A stretch of 64,000 nt of DNA. Origin: CAVPMN01 sp963706425 (GTDB taxonomy: Bacteria; Actinomycetota; Acidimicrobiia; Acidimicrobiales; Acidimicrobilacustridaceae). The notes beneath the pieces were generated by a model that saw nothing but the letters and a program-made list of their open reading frames with translations, made no database searches and was not told the origin of the DNA. Where the stretch lies: positions 868,001-932,000 of the forward strand of contig CAVPMN010000001.1 of the NCBI GenBank assembly GCA_963706425.1. The letters are read 5' to 3'. This document shows, piece after piece, positions 17,483-26,989 of this stretch (positions within the stretch are counted from its first letter, which is position 1; each line of letters opens with the position of its first letter). Made by a program: the position numbers and the translations under genes.

Positions 17483-18623
17483 ATGAGCAGCGACACCCCA
17501 GACATTTCCATCCCGTCCGATCTGCTTCCCACCGACGGGCGGTTCGGATGCGGGCCCTCGAAGGTGCGGCCCGAGGCCGTCGAGGCGCTCGCCGACGGCG
17601 AAGCGCCACCTACCTCGGCACCAGCCACCGCCAGGGCACGGTGCGCTTCGTGGTGAGCGACCTGCGCAACGGGCTGGCCGAGCTGTTCGCGCTGCCCGAC
17701 GGCTACGAGATCATCCTGGGCAACGGCGGCACCACGTCGTTCTGGGACGCGGCCACCTTCGGCCTCATCGACCGGCGCAGCCAGCACCTCTCGTTCGGCG
17801 AGTTCTCGTCGAAGTTCGCCGACCGCGCGCAGCCGCCGCCCCTCACCTCGAGCAGCCCGACGTGATCGAATCGGCCACCGGCACCCATCCCGAGCCGAAG
17901 CCCACGCCCGACGTCGACGTCTACGCCCTCACCCACAACGAGACCTCCACCGGCGTGGCCATGACGTTGCGCCGGCCCGAGGGCACCACGGCCGACGACG
18001 CGCTGGTGCTGGTCGACGCCACGTCGGCCGCGGGTGGCCTGCGCTTCGACCCGGCCGAGATCGACGTCTACTACTTCGCCCCCCAGAAGTGCCTGGCCTC
18101 CGACGGCGGGCTCTGGCTGGCGGCAGTGTCGCCTGCGGCCATCGACCGCATCGAGCGCATCGCCGCGTCCGACCGCTGGGTGCCGGCGTCGCTCGACCTC
18201 GGCATCGCCCTCGACAACAGCCGCAAGGACCAGACCTACAACACGCCGGCGCTGGCGACGGTCTTCCTCGCCGCACAGCAGGTGCGCTGGATCAACGACA
18301 ACGGTGGGCTCGAGTGGGCCGCGTCGCGCTGCGACCGCTCGGCCGCCACGATCTACGGCTGGGCCGAGGCGAGCGACTACGCCACGCCCTACGTCGCCAG
18401 CCCCGACGAGCGCAGCCACGTGGTGGCCACCATCGACCTCGACGAGGCGATCGATGCCCTCACCGTGTCAGCCGTGCTGCGGCGCAACGGCATCGTCGAC
18501 ACCGAGTCCTATCGCAAGCTCGGCCGCAACCAGCTGCGCATCGCGCTCTTCCCCGCCATCGAACCCGACGACGTGGCCGCCCTCACCCGCTGCATCGACC
18601 ATGTGGTGGCCGCCCTCGTCTGA
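17483..18623 (+). CDS. serC: Phosphoserine aminotransferase (two frame breaks)
   Basis: Second step of serine synthesis: 3-phosphohydroxypyruvate to phosphoserine. The actinobacterial SerC form is recognised from DGRFGCGPSKVRPEAVEAL, TYLGTSHRQGTVR, ILGNGGTTSFWDAATFGLI, THNETSTGVAM, VDATSAAGGLRFD and the PLP-lysine segment FAPQKCLASDGGLW. The frame breaks at about 17601-17608 and 17825-17833, and here both need one base added, unlike most breaks in the window. The repaired length is 380 aa, normal. It is divergent from the aspC-like gene and lies near serA. Confidence 0.88.
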
Positions 18624-18677
18624 CGCGCTGCCCACGAATCTGCGAGGATTCGGCAGTCGACAATCCAGGGGGACCCG

Positions 18678-20402
18678 ATGGCCACCAGCGCGGAGATCCG
18701 CGAGCAGCTCACCGGACCGGGGGGTGCGTTCGAGGTCGTCACCGAGGTGATCGACGGCATCGAGATGCGCGTCTACAAGGAACGGCTGCCTGCGTTGCGC
18801 TCCGTGGCCCAGATCGCCGCCATGCGCGGCGACGCCCAGCCGTTCATCGTCTACGGCGACCGCCGCATCGGGTTCACCGAGTTCTTCAACCTCAGCAACT
18901 CGGTGGCCCAACACCTGCGCGACGACGCGGGCGTCGCCCACGGCGATCGCGTGGCCGTGCTGTCGGCCAACAACCCCGAGTGGTGTCTCACGTTCTGGGC
19001 CACCGTGAACGCAGGCGCGGTGCTCGTGGGCCTCAACGGTTGGTGGAAGACCGACGAGATCCTCTACGGGCTGCACGACTCGGGCAGCAAGGTGCTGGTG
19101 GCTGACCGCGATCGCTTCGCCCGCATCGCCGGCGATCTCGACGACCTGCCGGCTCTCGAAGCGGTCTATCTCGTCGACGCCGATCCATCCGACTTCGGCG
19201 ACGACCCGCGCCTGCACCGCTACGACGAGCTCACCGGCGACCCTTCGCCCACCTTCCCGGACGTCGCCATCGACGAAGGTGACAATGCGGTGATCTTCTA
19301 CACGAGCGGCACGACGGGCCGGCCCAAGGGGGCCATCTCGACGCACCGCAACATGATCGCCAACCTGCAGAACACCATCTACAACACGATCGCCCAGGGC
19401 ATGGCCGAGCCCGACGTGGTGGCGCCGGTGGCCGGGGCCGAGGATCGCCAGACCGCAGGCCTGCTCACCTCTCCCCTGTTCCACGTGTCGGGCTGCCATT
19501 CGAGTCTGGTGGTCGGCACCCTCGCAGGCGTGAAGCTCGTGATCCCGCAGGGCAAGTTCGAGCCGGCCAAGGCGTTGCAGCTGATCGAGGACGAAGAGGT
19601 GACCATCTGGGCCACCGTGCCCACCATGGTGTGGCGCGTCTGTGAGTATCCCGACCGCCACGACTACGACACCTCGACGGTCACGTCGGTGGCGTTCGGC
19701 GGCAGCCCGTCGGCCGACGAGCTGCAACGCATGGTTCGCGAGACGTTCCCCAACGTGCGCAGCACCAGCAACGCGTACGGACTCACCGAGACCAGCTCGG
19801 TGGCCACCGTCATCAACGGGCGCGACGCGCTCGAGCGGCCCCACTCGGTCGGTCGGCCGGTGCCGGTGGTCGAGCTGCGCATCGTCGACCCGGCGGGCAA
19901 CGACATGCCCATCGGCGGCACCGGCGAGGTGCTCATCAAGGGCCCCATCGTCATGCCCGGCTACTGGAACCGGCCTGACGCCACCGCGGAGATCCTGCAC
20001 GACGGCTGGTTGAGCACCGGCGACATCGGCCACATCGACGACGAGGGCTTCCTCTTCATCACCGACCGGGCGAAGGACATGATCATCCGGGGTGGCGAGA
20101 ACGTCTACTGCGTCGAGATCGAGCAGCGGCTCGTGCTGCATCCCGAGATCGCCGACGCCGCCGTTGTGGGCGTGCCCCACCCCGAGTTGGGCGAAGAGGT
20201 CAAGGCGGTGGTGCAACTGACCGATGGGTCCTCGTTGTCCGACGACGAGGTGAAGCAGTGGGTGGCCGAGACGCTGGCCAACTTCAAGGTGCCGGCGTAC
20301 GTGGAGCGCACGTACGAGAAGCTGCCGCGCAACGCCTCGGGCAAGCTGCTGAAGAACGTGCTCCGCGGCAAGGGCGAGGTCAGCTTCGCCGAGACGATGT
20401 GA
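18678..20402 (+). CDS. Acyl-CoA synthetase (AMP-forming, FadD-like)
   Basis: A 574-aa member of the ANL superfamily that activates a carboxylic acid, probably a fatty acid, to its CoA ester. Motifs: the AMP-binding loop YTSGTTGRPKGAI near residue 210, NAYGLTETSSVA, the hinge GWLSTGDIGHIDDEGFLF, DRAKDMIIRGGENVYCVEIE, and C-terminal Lys in LPRNASGKLLK. The start ATG 18678 follows a CAGGGGG tract. The stop overlaps the following membrane gene by 4 nt, so they are probably coupled. The acid substrate is not readable. Confidence 0.88.
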   Translation: MATSAEIREQLTGPGGAFEVVTEVIDGIEMRVYKERLPALRSVAQIAAMRGDAQPFIVYGDRRIGFTEFFNLSNSVAQHLRDDAGVAHGDRVAVLSANNPEWCLTFWATVNAGAVLVGLNGWWKTDEILYGLHDSGSKVLVADRDRFARIAGDLDDLPALEAVYLVDADPSDFGDDPRLHRYDELTGDPSPTFPDVAIDEGDNAVIFYTSGTTGRPKGAISTHRNMIANLQNTIYNTIAQGMAEPDVVAPVAGAEDRQTAGLLTSPLFHVSGCHSSLVVGTLAGVKLVIPQGKFEPAKALQLIEDEEVTIWATVPTMVWRVCEYPDRHDYDTSTVTSVAFGGSPSADELQRMVRETFPNVRSTSNAYGLTETSSVATVINGRDALERPHSVGRPVPVVELRIVDPAGNDMPIGGTGEVLIKGPIVMPGYWNRPDATAEILHDGWLSTGDIGHIDDEGFLFITDRAKDMIIRGGENVYCVEIEQRLVLHPEIADAAVVGVPHPELGEEVKAVVQLTDGSSLSDDEVKQWVAETLANFKVPAYVERTYEKLPRNASGKLLKNVLRGKGEVSFAETM

Positions 20403-22063
20403 GCATCCGCTCACTGCTCGTCGCCACCGCCGTCGCCATCGCCGGCGTCTACCTCGTCATCCTCCTCGTCTTTCCCGAAGCCCTGTTCGCGTTCACCTTC
20501 GACGACGGCTTCTACTACCTCGGCATCGCCCGCAACTTGGCGAACGGCGAGGGCTCGACCTGGGACACCATCGAGGCCACCAACGGCTACCACCCGCTGT
20601 GGATGGCCATGGTCGTGCCCTTCTACCTCGTGGGACTCGACGGCTTCGCGGCGGCACGGGCAGTCGTGATCTTCCAACTCGGCCTCTACGCCGCGGCGCT
20701 GGTGGTGGTGGCTCGGATGATCGGCGAGCTGATCGACGACTGGCCTCGCCTCGCTGAGCCGGCCCTGCGCCGGCTCGGTTCGTTTGGTGTGGTCGTGGCG
20801 TTCGCGCTCGTCGCCGGCAACCCGTTCGTGGTGCGCACGTTCGTCAACGGGCTCGAGTCGGGCGCGGTCGTGTTGGTCAGCGCCTTGGTGCTGGCCTATG
20901 CCATGCGCGGCACGGGCCGCTGGGTCACCGACGACGTCGATCCTCGCCGCCGTTGGATCATGGCGGGCCTGCTGGTGCTGGCCTTCCTGGCCCGCACCGA
21001 CGCCATCGTCCTCGGGGGCTGCCTCGGGCTGTGGTGCCTCGCCGAGGCTCGCCAGGTCGGCCGGCCGGCCATCGCCCGCATCGCCCAGCTCTTCGGGCCA
21101 CTGGTCGCCGTGCTCGTGGTGTTCCTGTTGGTGAACCAGATCGGTTTCGACACGCCCGTGCAGGTGAGCGGTCTGGTGAAGCGCGCCGATCTCGACCTCA
21201 GTCGTGTGGTGGGGATGTCGCTCATCGCGGTGGGCGCGCTCGGCTTCGGGCTGCTGGGCTACCGGCGCAGCCACCGAGACAGCGCTCCCGCTGACGGACC
21301 GTCGCCTCGCTTTCCACGGGTCTCCACGTTGGTCGGCCGCACCTCGTGGTACGGCGCATTCGGGCTGCTGCTCATCGGCTACTACACCCTGCTCCAGGTG
21401 CAGCAATGGCTCTGGTACTACGGGCCGGTCGTGCTCTACCTGCTGGTGCTGCTCGTGGTGGGGCTGGCCGACTTCGTCGAGGCGGCGGTGGTCGAGGCGG
21501 CCGACGCCGCGCCCGACCGCTCAGGTGCGCGAGCAGTGGCGCCGATCCTCGGTCTCATCCTGGTGCCCCTCGCTGTGCTGTTCGTGATGCAGATCGGCAC
21601 GGTGGCCGATCCCAACCTGCGCTCGATCCAGCTCGCCAACCGCGACGCCGGCGAGTGGATCGACGCCAACCTGCCCGCCGACGCAGTGCTCGCGTCGTGG
21701 GACGCAGGCGTGCTTGGCTACTTCGCCGAGCGCCCAGTGGTGAACCTCGACGGCGTGGTCAACTCGAAGGCGTTCGTCGACGCACGCGACGCCGGTGAGC
21801 TGGGGCCGTTCCTCGCAGAGCGCGGTGTGACCTTCATCGCCAACCACGGCACCGAGGTCGACGGCAACGACCCCGAGAGCCTGGCGTTCATCGCCACCAC
21901 GTTCGGCGCAGGCGTGGCCGACAACACCGAGTTGGTGCAGGCGTGGCCGTTCGAGTTCAGCGGCGTCATCGTGAGCAGCGGCTTCGACGGCGACGGCGGC
22001 GGTCGCCAGAAGGCCGTGTTCCTCTACCACCTGCCTGCCCCCCTCCCCGAAATCGGTGCGTGA
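20399..22063 (+). CDS. Polytopic membrane protein, GT-C glycosyltransferase-like
   Basis: A 554-aa protein with roughly ten hydrophobic segments between residues 5 and 400 and a soluble C-terminal part (residues about 405-554, AGEWIDANLPADAVLASWDAG). The early FTFDDGFYYLGIARNLANG and ATNGYHPLWM are typical of the first loop of GT39-like GT-C enzymes, where an acidic pair binds the metal and lipid-linked sugar. GTG 20399 overlaps the acyl-CoA synthetase stop. A role in cell-surface glycolipid synthesis is inference; I cannot name the substrate. The stop codon lies inside the following hairpin. Confidence 0.6.
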   Translation: MSIRSLLVATAVAIAGVYLVILLVFPEALFAFTFDDGFYYLGIARNLANGEGSTWDTIEATNGYHPLWMAMVVPFYLVGLDGFAAARAVVIFQLGLYAAALVVVARMIGELIDDWPRLAEPALRRLGSFGVVVAFALVAGNPFVVRTFVNGLESGAVVLVSALVLAYAMRGTGRWVTDDVDPRRRWIMAGLLVLAFLARTDAIVLGGCLGLWCLAEARQVGRPAIARIAQLFGPLVAVLVVFLLVNQIGFDTPVQVSGLVKRADLDLSRVVGMSLIAVGALGFGLLGYRRSHRDSAPADGPSPRFPRVSTLVGRTSWYGAFGLLLIGYYTLLQVQQWLWYYGPVVLYLLVLLVVGLADFVEAAVVEAADAAPDRSGARAVAPILGLILVPLAVLFVMQIGTVADPNLRSIQLANRDAGEWIDANLPADAVLASWDAGVLGYFAERPVVNLDGVVNSKAFVDARDAGELGPFLAERGVTFIANHGTEVDGNDPESLAFIATTFGAGVADNTELVQAWPFEFSGVIVSSGFDGDGGGRQKAVFLYHLPAPLPEIGA

Positions 22064-22091
22064 AACAACCAATACGGTTGTTTCACGCACC
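22055..22091. terminator. Bidirectional hairpin terminator between convergent genes
   Basis: A perfect 16-bp stem (GGTGCGTGAAACAACC / GGTTGTTTCACGCACC) with loop AATAC, flanked by AAAT on the left and ATTT on the right so each direction ends in a short U-tract. It lies between the stop codons of the GT-C gene and metY and includes the GT-C stop. Its 12-nt core recurs in the hairpin at 23539-23575. Confidence 0.75.
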
Positions 22092-22111
22092 AATTTGGGA
22101 GGTTTCGGCGA

Positions 22112-23428
22112 TCAGCCTCGGGCGGCGGCGAAGCCCTTGTCGAGGTCGGCGATGATGTCGGCCACGTTCTCGATGCCGACCGACAGGCGCACCAGCCCCG
22201 GCTCCACCCCGGTGCCCACCTGCTCCTCGACCGTGAGCTGCGAGTGGGTCGTGGTCGACGGCTGGATGACGAGGCTGCGCACGTCGCCGATGTTGGCCAG
22301 GTGGCTGTGCAGCTCGAGCGCCTCGACGAATCGCTGCCCGGCCTCGGCTCCGCCCTTGATGACGAACGCCGGCACCGAACCGGCACCGCGGCCACCGCTG
22401 TACTTCTGCGCCTGCGCATGCCAACGAGATCCGGGTAGGCCGGCGTATTGCACCGACTCGACCTGGTCGTGACCGTCGAGGTACTCGGCCACGGCCTGTG
22501 CGTTGGCCACGTGGCGCTCCATACGCAGGCTGAGCGTCTCGACACCCTGCAGCATGAGGAACGCGTTGAACGGCGAGATGGCGGCGCCGATGTCGCGCAG
22601 CAGCTGCACCCGCGCCTTGATGATGTAGCTGCCCGCGCCCAGCGCCGGCCAGTAGGCCAGGCCGTGATAGCTGGCGTCGGGTTCGGTGAACATCGGGAAC
22701 TTGTCGTTGGCCGAGAAGTCGAACGAGCCGCCGTCGACGATGACACCGCCGATCGACGTGCCGTGACCACCGATGAACTTGGTGGCGGAGTGCACCACGA
22801 TGTCTGCGCCCCACTCGAGCGGGCGGATGAGGTAGGGCGTGGCAACCGTGTTGTCGACGATGAGCGGCACACCGCTGTCGTGGGCGACTTGCGACACACC
22901 CTCGATGTCGAGCACGTCGTTGCGCGGGTTGCCGATGGTCTCGCCGTAGAAGGCCTTGGTGTTCGGCCGCACAGCGGCGCGCCACTCGTCGAGGTCGTCG
23001 GGATCCTCGATGAACGTGCAGTCGATGCCGAACCGGGGCAGCGTGTAGTGGAAGAGGTTGTAGGTGCCGCCATAGAGCGCGGCCGACGACACGATGTGGC
23101 TGCCGGCCTCGGCCAGGTTCATGATGGCGAAGGTCTCGGCCGCCTGGCCGCTGGCGACCGCGAGGGCGCCAGGGATGCCCACCGCCGTCTCGGTGCCACC
23201 CTCGAGGCTCGACATGCGGGCCTCGAACACCCCTTGGGTGGGGTTCATGATGCGGGTGTAGATGTTGCCGATCTCGGCCAGCGCGAACAGGTTGGCGGCG
23301 TGGCTGGTGTCGCGGAACTGGTAGGCGGTGGTCTGGTAGATCGGCACCGCCCGGGCACCCGTGGTGGGATCGGGCTCCTGCCCGGCATGGATCTGTCGGG
23401 TCTCGAAACCCCACTCTGACTCGGGCAT
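22112..23428 (-). CDS. metY: O-acetylhomoserine sulfhydrylase/aminocarboxypropyltransferase
   Basis: A 438-aa Cys/Met-metabolism PLP enzyme making homocysteine from O-acetyl-L-homoserine and sulfide. Motifs: FETRQIHAGQEPDPTTGARA, YTRIMNPTQGVFE, ASGQAAETFAI, VDNTVATPYL, and the PLP lysine in VHSATKFIGGHG. The insertion GAGSYIIKARVQLLRDIGAAI and overall length are those of MetY rather than MetB/MetC. The ATG is preceded by GAGGAGG. It is the last gene of the minus-strand run after ilvC but is separated from it by a terminator hairpin. Confidence 0.92.
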   Translation of the reverse strand: MPESEWGFETRQIHAGQEPDPTTGARAVPIYQTTAYQFRDTSHAANLFALAEIGNIYTRIMNPTQGVFEARMSSLEGGTETAVGIPGALAVASGQAAETFAIMNLAEAGSHIVSSAALYGGTYNLFHYTLPRFGIDCTFIEDPDDLDEWRAAVRPNTKAFYGETIGNPRNDVLDIEGVSQVAHDSGVPLIVDNTVATPYLIRPLEWGADIVVHSATKFIGGHGTSIGGVIVDGGSFDFSANDKFPMFTEPDASYHGLAYWPALGAGSYIIKARVQLLRDIGAAISPFNAFLMLQGVETLSLRMERHVANAQAVAEYLDGHDQVESVQYAGLPGSRWHAQAQKYSGGRGAGSVPAFVIKGGAEAGQRFVEALELHSHLANIGDVRSLVIQPSTTTHSQLTVEEQVGTGVEPGLVRLSVGIENVADIIADLDKGFAAARG

Positions 23429-23538
23429 GTTCGGCCTCCTCGTGGCGAAAACGCACCGCCCCCCGGGCGAAGCGGCGCCAGCCTAGGGGCCTAAATCCCG
23501 ACCCAGCCAGTCGGAATTACCCGACCCCCGGCGAAATT

Positions 23539-23575
23539 GGTGCGTGAAACCACCGCAGGGGTGGTTTCACGCACC
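23539..23575 (-). terminator. Hairpin terminator after ilvC
   Basis: A 16-bp perfect stem (GGTGCGTGAAACCACC / GGTGGTTTCACGCACC) with a 5-nt loop and AAAT/ATTT flanks, 22 nt past the ilvC stop. It shares GGTGCGTGAAAC with the terminator at 22055-22091, with the arm ends co-varying (AACC/GGTT versus CACC/GGTG). Confidence 0.75.
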
Positions 23576-23597
23576 GATTTCGGAAGTGGGGCGGGTG

Positions 23598-24629
23598 TCA
23601 GCCTTGGCCGCCGCTGGCTTCCTGCACAGCGGTCTTGCCCTCGCTGATCCACGGCATCATCGCCCGCAGCTCGTAGCCCACCAGCTCGATCTGGTGCTCT
23701 TTGCCGGCGGCCTCGAGCTTGAGGAAGTTGGGCCGACCGGCCTCGCTCTCGGCGATCCACTCGTCGGCGAACTTGCCCGACTGGATCTCGTCGAGGATGG
23801 TGCGCATCTCGGCCTTGGTGGCGTCGTTGATGATGCGGGGGCCGCGACTGAGATCGCCGTACTCGGCGGTGTCGGAGATCGAGTAGCGCATGCCCGAGAT
23901 GCCCTGCTCGTACATGAGGTCGACGATGAGCTTGAGCTCGTGCAGGCACTCGAAGTAGGCGATCTCGGGCTGATAGCCGGCGTTGACCAGCGTCTCGAAC
24001 CCGGCCTGCACCAGCGACGTGGTGCCGCCGCACAGCACCACCTGCTCGCCGAACAGGTCGGTCTCGCACTCCTCGGTGAACGTGGTCTCGATGACGCCGG
24101 CGCGCGCACCACCGATGGCATCGGCATAGGCCAGACCGACGCCGAGGGCCTTGCCCGTGGCGTCCTGCTCGACCGCGACCAGGCACGGCACGCCGCCACC
24201 CTCTTCGTAGGTGCGGCGCACGAGGTGACCGGGGCCTTTGGGCGCCACCATGATCACGTCGACACCCGCCGGCGGCACGATGCGACCGAAGCGGATGTTG
24301 AAGCCGTGGGCGAAGAACAGGGCGTCGCCGTCGTTGAGACCGGGCGCGATGTGCTCTTCGTAGAGCGCCTTCTGCTCGGTGTCGGGCGCGAGGATCATGA
24401 TGATGTCGGCCTCGGCCGACGCGTCGGCGATGCTCATGGCCTTGAGCCCTGCGGCTTCGGCCTTGGCGAACGACGCCGAACCGTCGCGCAGGCCGACCCG
24501 CACGTCGACACCCGAGTCCTTCAGGTTGAGCGCATGGGCATGGCCCTGCGAGCCGTAGCCGATGATGGCCACCTTGCGGTCGGCGATCAGCGAACGATCG
24601 GCGTCCTTCTCGTAGTAGATGTTGGCCAC
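23598..24629 (-). CDS. ilvC: Ketol-acid reductoisomerase (NADP+)
   Basis: Second common step of valine/isoleucine synthesis: isomeroreduction of acetolactate. At 343 aa it is a class I (short) enzyme. The Rossmann motif GYGSQGHAHALNLKDSG is near residue 24, and MVAPKGPGHLVR, DLFGEQVVLCGG and YFECLHELKLIVDLMYEQG carry the Mg-binding acidic residues. GTG 24629 is separated from the ilvN stop by 1 nt, so ilvB-ilvN-ilvC are a tight operon. A terminator follows. Confidence 0.95.
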   Translation of the reverse strand: MANIYYEKDADRSLIADRKVAIIGYGSQGHAHALNLKDSGVDVRVGLRDGSASFAKAEAAGLKAMSIADASAEADIIMILAPDTEQKALYEEHIAPGLNDGDALFFAHGFNIRFGRIVPPAGVDVIMVAPKGPGHLVRRTYEEGGGVPCLVAVEQDATGKALGVGLAYADAIGGARAGVIETTFTEECETDLFGEQVVLCGGTTSLVQAGFETLVNAGYQPEIAYFECLHELKLIVDLMYEQGISGMRYSISDTAEYGDLSRGPRIINDATKAEMRTILDEIQSGKFADEWIAESEAGRPNFLKLEAAGKEHQIELVGYELRAMMPWISEGKTAVQEASGGQG

Positions 24630-24630
24630 G

Positions 24631-25170
24631 TCACTCGTCTCCAGGGTTGTCGTCGAACTCTTTCGTGCGGCGCTCGAGCTTGGGCAACGCCACCCGACCG
24701 GTGCGCTGGAGAGCCACGATGCCGTAGTTGCCCACGAGCTGCTCGAAGTCGTCGAGCTTCCCGGGAGCCCCCTCGAGCGACACGGTCACCTCGTTCCAGC
24801 CGACGCTGAGAATACGGCCCTCGAACACCCCGACCAATTCGATGACCTGGCCTCGCACGTCGGGAGGCGCCGACACGGTGGCCATGAGCAGCTCCCGCTC
24901 GACCGCCTCGCCGGGGGCCAGCTCGTCGATCTTCACGACGTTGATGAGCTTGTCGAGCTGCTTCATGATCTGGTCGAGCGGCGCCGAGGCCACGTCGACG
25001 GTGACCGTGATGCGGCTGAAGCGGTCGTCCTCGGTGGGGGCCACGGCCAGCGAGTAGATGTTGAAGCCCCGGCGGGCGAACAGGCCCGCCACCCGCGTGA
25101 GCACACCGGGCTTGTTCTCGACCAGCACCGTGAGGATGTGGTGCTTCGACTCGTCGTTGTTGTTGCTCAT
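24631..25170 (-). CDS. ilvN: Acetolactate synthase small (regulatory) subunit
   Basis: A 179-aa regulatory subunit of acetohydroxyacid synthase. The N-terminal ACT domain (HHILTVLVENKPGVLTRVAGLFARRG) binds valine for feedback inhibition in the family; the C-terminal domain (PGKLDDFEQLVGNYGIVALQRTG) completes it. The ATG overlaps the ilvB stop by 4 nt (ATGA), ensuring coupled synthesis with the catalytic subunit. Confidence 0.95.
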   Translation of the reverse strand: MSNNNDESKHHILTVLVENKPGVLTRVAGLFARRGFNIYSLAVAPTEDDRFSRITVTVDVASAPLDQIMKQLDKLINVVKIDELAPGEAVERELLMATVSAPPDVRGQVIELVGVFEGRILSVGWNEVTVSLEGAPGKLDDFEQLVGNYGIVALQRTGRVALPKLERRTKEFDDNPGDE

Positions 25171-26906
25171 CGGCCGCCCTCCCCCTGGCTCGGGTCGACC
25201 ACGATCTGGTCGTTGGACAGACCGGCCGGCACCATCGGGAAGACCTTCTCGCGGGCGTCGGTGCGGAACTCGATGACCACCGGTCGGTCGTCGATCTCGT
25301 TGGCCTTCTCGATGGCCGGCAGCACCTCTTCGGGCGACTCGACGCGCAGGCCGACGCAGCCCATGGCCTCGGCCCACATCTTGTAGTCGGGCAGGTCGGG
25401 CGACAGGTAGACCTCGCTGTAGCGCTCCTCGTAGAACATCTCCTGCCACTGGCGCACCATGCCGAGGTAGGCGTTGTTGAGGATGGCGACCTTCACGGGG
25501 ATGCGCTCGCTCGCCGCAGTGACCAGCTCCTGCGCGGTCATCTGGAAGCAACCGTCGCCGTCGACCGCCCACACCATGCGATCGGGCCGGCCCACCTTGG
25601 CGCCGATGGCCGCCGGCACCGAGAAGCCCATGGTGCCGAGCCCGCCGCTGTTGACCCACGTGTAGGGGTGGTTGAACTTCCAGTACTGGCTGGTCCACAT
25701 CTGGTGCTGGCCGACGCCCGACGCCACGATGCAGTCGTCGGGCGTGTTGTCGCGCAGCGTCTCGAGCACGAACTGCGGCTTGAGCAGCTCGCCTGGCTCG
25801 GACTGCTGGTAGGTGAGCGGGTAGGTCTCCTGCCAGCCGCTGATGGTGCTCTTCCAGGGCTGGCGATCGGGCTGCACCGACGGCCCACCGAGCTCCTTGA
25901 TGGCGACGATCAGTTCCTCGATGACGAGGCGAGCGTCGCCGGCGATGCCGACGTCGGGCCGTCGCACCTTGCCCAGCTCGGCCGGATCGATGTCGACGTG
26001 GATGATCTTGGCGTCGGGTGCGAACGCCGGCACCTTGCCGGTGACGCGGTCGTCGAAGCGGCTGCCGAGCGCGATGAGCAGGTCGGAGCGCTGCATCGCG
26101 GTGACGGCGGTGTAGTTGCCGTGCATGCCCGGCATGCCGAGACAGAGCGGGTGCTCGTCGGGGAAGGCCCCGCGTGCCATGAGGGTGGTGACGACATGGA
26201 TGTCGGTGAGCTCGGCCAGCTCGTGCAACGCCTCGGCGGCACGCGCCTTGAGGATGCCGCCGCCGGCGTAGATCACCGGGCGTTCGGCAGCGAGGATCAG
26301 CTCGGCCGCCTTGCGGATGGCCGCTGGATCGCCGGCCGTGAGAGGGCGGTAACCGGGCAGGTCGACCGATTCGGGCCAGTACCAGTCCATCGCCGACACC
26401 GGGTTCTTGGGGTCGACGATGTCCTTGGGCACGTCGACGAGCACCGGCCCAGGCCGTCCGGTGGTGGCGATGTGGAACGCCTCGCGGATCACCCGGGGGA
26501 TGTCCTGGGCATCGCTGATGAGGAAGTTGTGCTTGGTGATCGGCAAGGTGATGCCGGTGGTGTCGCACTCCTGGAAGGCGTCGGTGCCGATGGCCGGGTA
26601 GGGCACCTGGCCGGTGATGACCACCATGGGCACCGAGTCCATGTAGGCGTCGCACAGCGGCGTGACGATGTTGGTGGCCGCGGGTCCGGAGGTCACCATG
26701 GCCACACCTGGGCGGCCGGTGGCGTGGGCGAAGCCCTCGGCCATGTGACCCGCACCCTGCTCGTGGCGCACGAGGATGTGGCGGATCGGGCTGTCGATGA
26801 TGGGGTCGTACACCGGCAGGATCGCGCCCCCGGGGAGGCCGAAGATGGTCTCGACGCCCTCCATCTCGAGGGACTTGATCAGTGCCTGTCCACCGTTGAG
26901 CTTCAT
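25167..26906 (-). CDS. ilvB: Acetolactate synthase large (catalytic) subunit
   Basis: A 579-aa ThDP enzyme that condenses pyruvate (or pyruvate and 2-oxobutyrate). Motifs: GGAILPVYD, the catalytic Glu in VRHEQGAGHMAEGFAHATG, PGPVLVDVPKDI, FAD-domain sequence GSRFDDRVTGK, and the ThDP/Mg GDG motif AVDGDGCFQMT with NNAYLGMVRQWQ. ATG 26906 has AAGGAA upstream. Expression is probably attenuated: a Leu/Val-rich leader peptide and a terminator hairpin precede it. Confidence 0.96.
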   Translation of the reverse strand: MKLNGGQALIKSLEMEGVETIFGLPGGAILPVYDPIIDSPIRHILVRHEQGAGHMAEGFAHATGRPGVAMVTSGPAATNIVTPLCDAYMDSVPMVVITGQVPYPAIGTDAFQECDTTGITLPITKHNFLISDAQDIPRVIREAFHIATTGRPGPVLVDVPKDIVDPKNPVSAMDWYWPESVDLPGYRPLTAGDPAAIRKAAELILAAERPVIYAGGGILKARAAEALHELAELTDIHVVTTLMARGAFPDEHPLCLGMPGMHGNYTAVTAMQRSDLLIALGSRFDDRVTGKVPAFAPDAKIIHVDIDPAELGKVRRPDVGIAGDARLVIEELIVAIKELGGPSVQPDRQPWKSTISGWQETYPLTYQQSEPGELLKPQFVLETLRDNTPDDCIVASGVGQHQMWTSQYWKFNHPYTWVNSGGLGTMGFSVPAAIGAKVGRPDRMVWAVDGDGCFQMTAQELVTAASERIPVKVAILNNAYLGMVRQWQEMFYEERYSEVYLSPDLPDYKMWAEAMGCVGLRVESPEEVLPAIEKANEIDDRPVVIEFRTDAREKVFPMVPAGLSNDQIVVDPSQGEGGR

Positions 26907-26951
26907 CGTCTGGTGTTCCTTCGTGTGACTGGTCGCAGGGAATCGTGGCCG

Positions 26952-26984
26952 AAAACTGCAGCGACCTCCCACTTTGGGAGGTCG
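26952..26984 (-). terminator. Attenuator terminator upstream of ilvB
   Basis: On the minus strand CGACCTCCCA-AAG-TGGGAGGTCG forms a 10-bp perfect stem with a 3-nt loop (26962-26984), followed 6 nt later by TTTT. It lies between the leader peptide and ilvB, 56 nt before the ilvB ATG, where a transcription attenuator is expected. Confidence 0.75.
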
Positions 26985-26989
26985 GAGGG

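Noticed and set aside
23429..23538. A SAM-type riboswitch in front of metY
   Set aside because: The 110-bp upstream region has no arrangement I can match to the SAM-I, SAM-II or SAM-IV cores; a clear AGGAGG site sits before the ATG instead.
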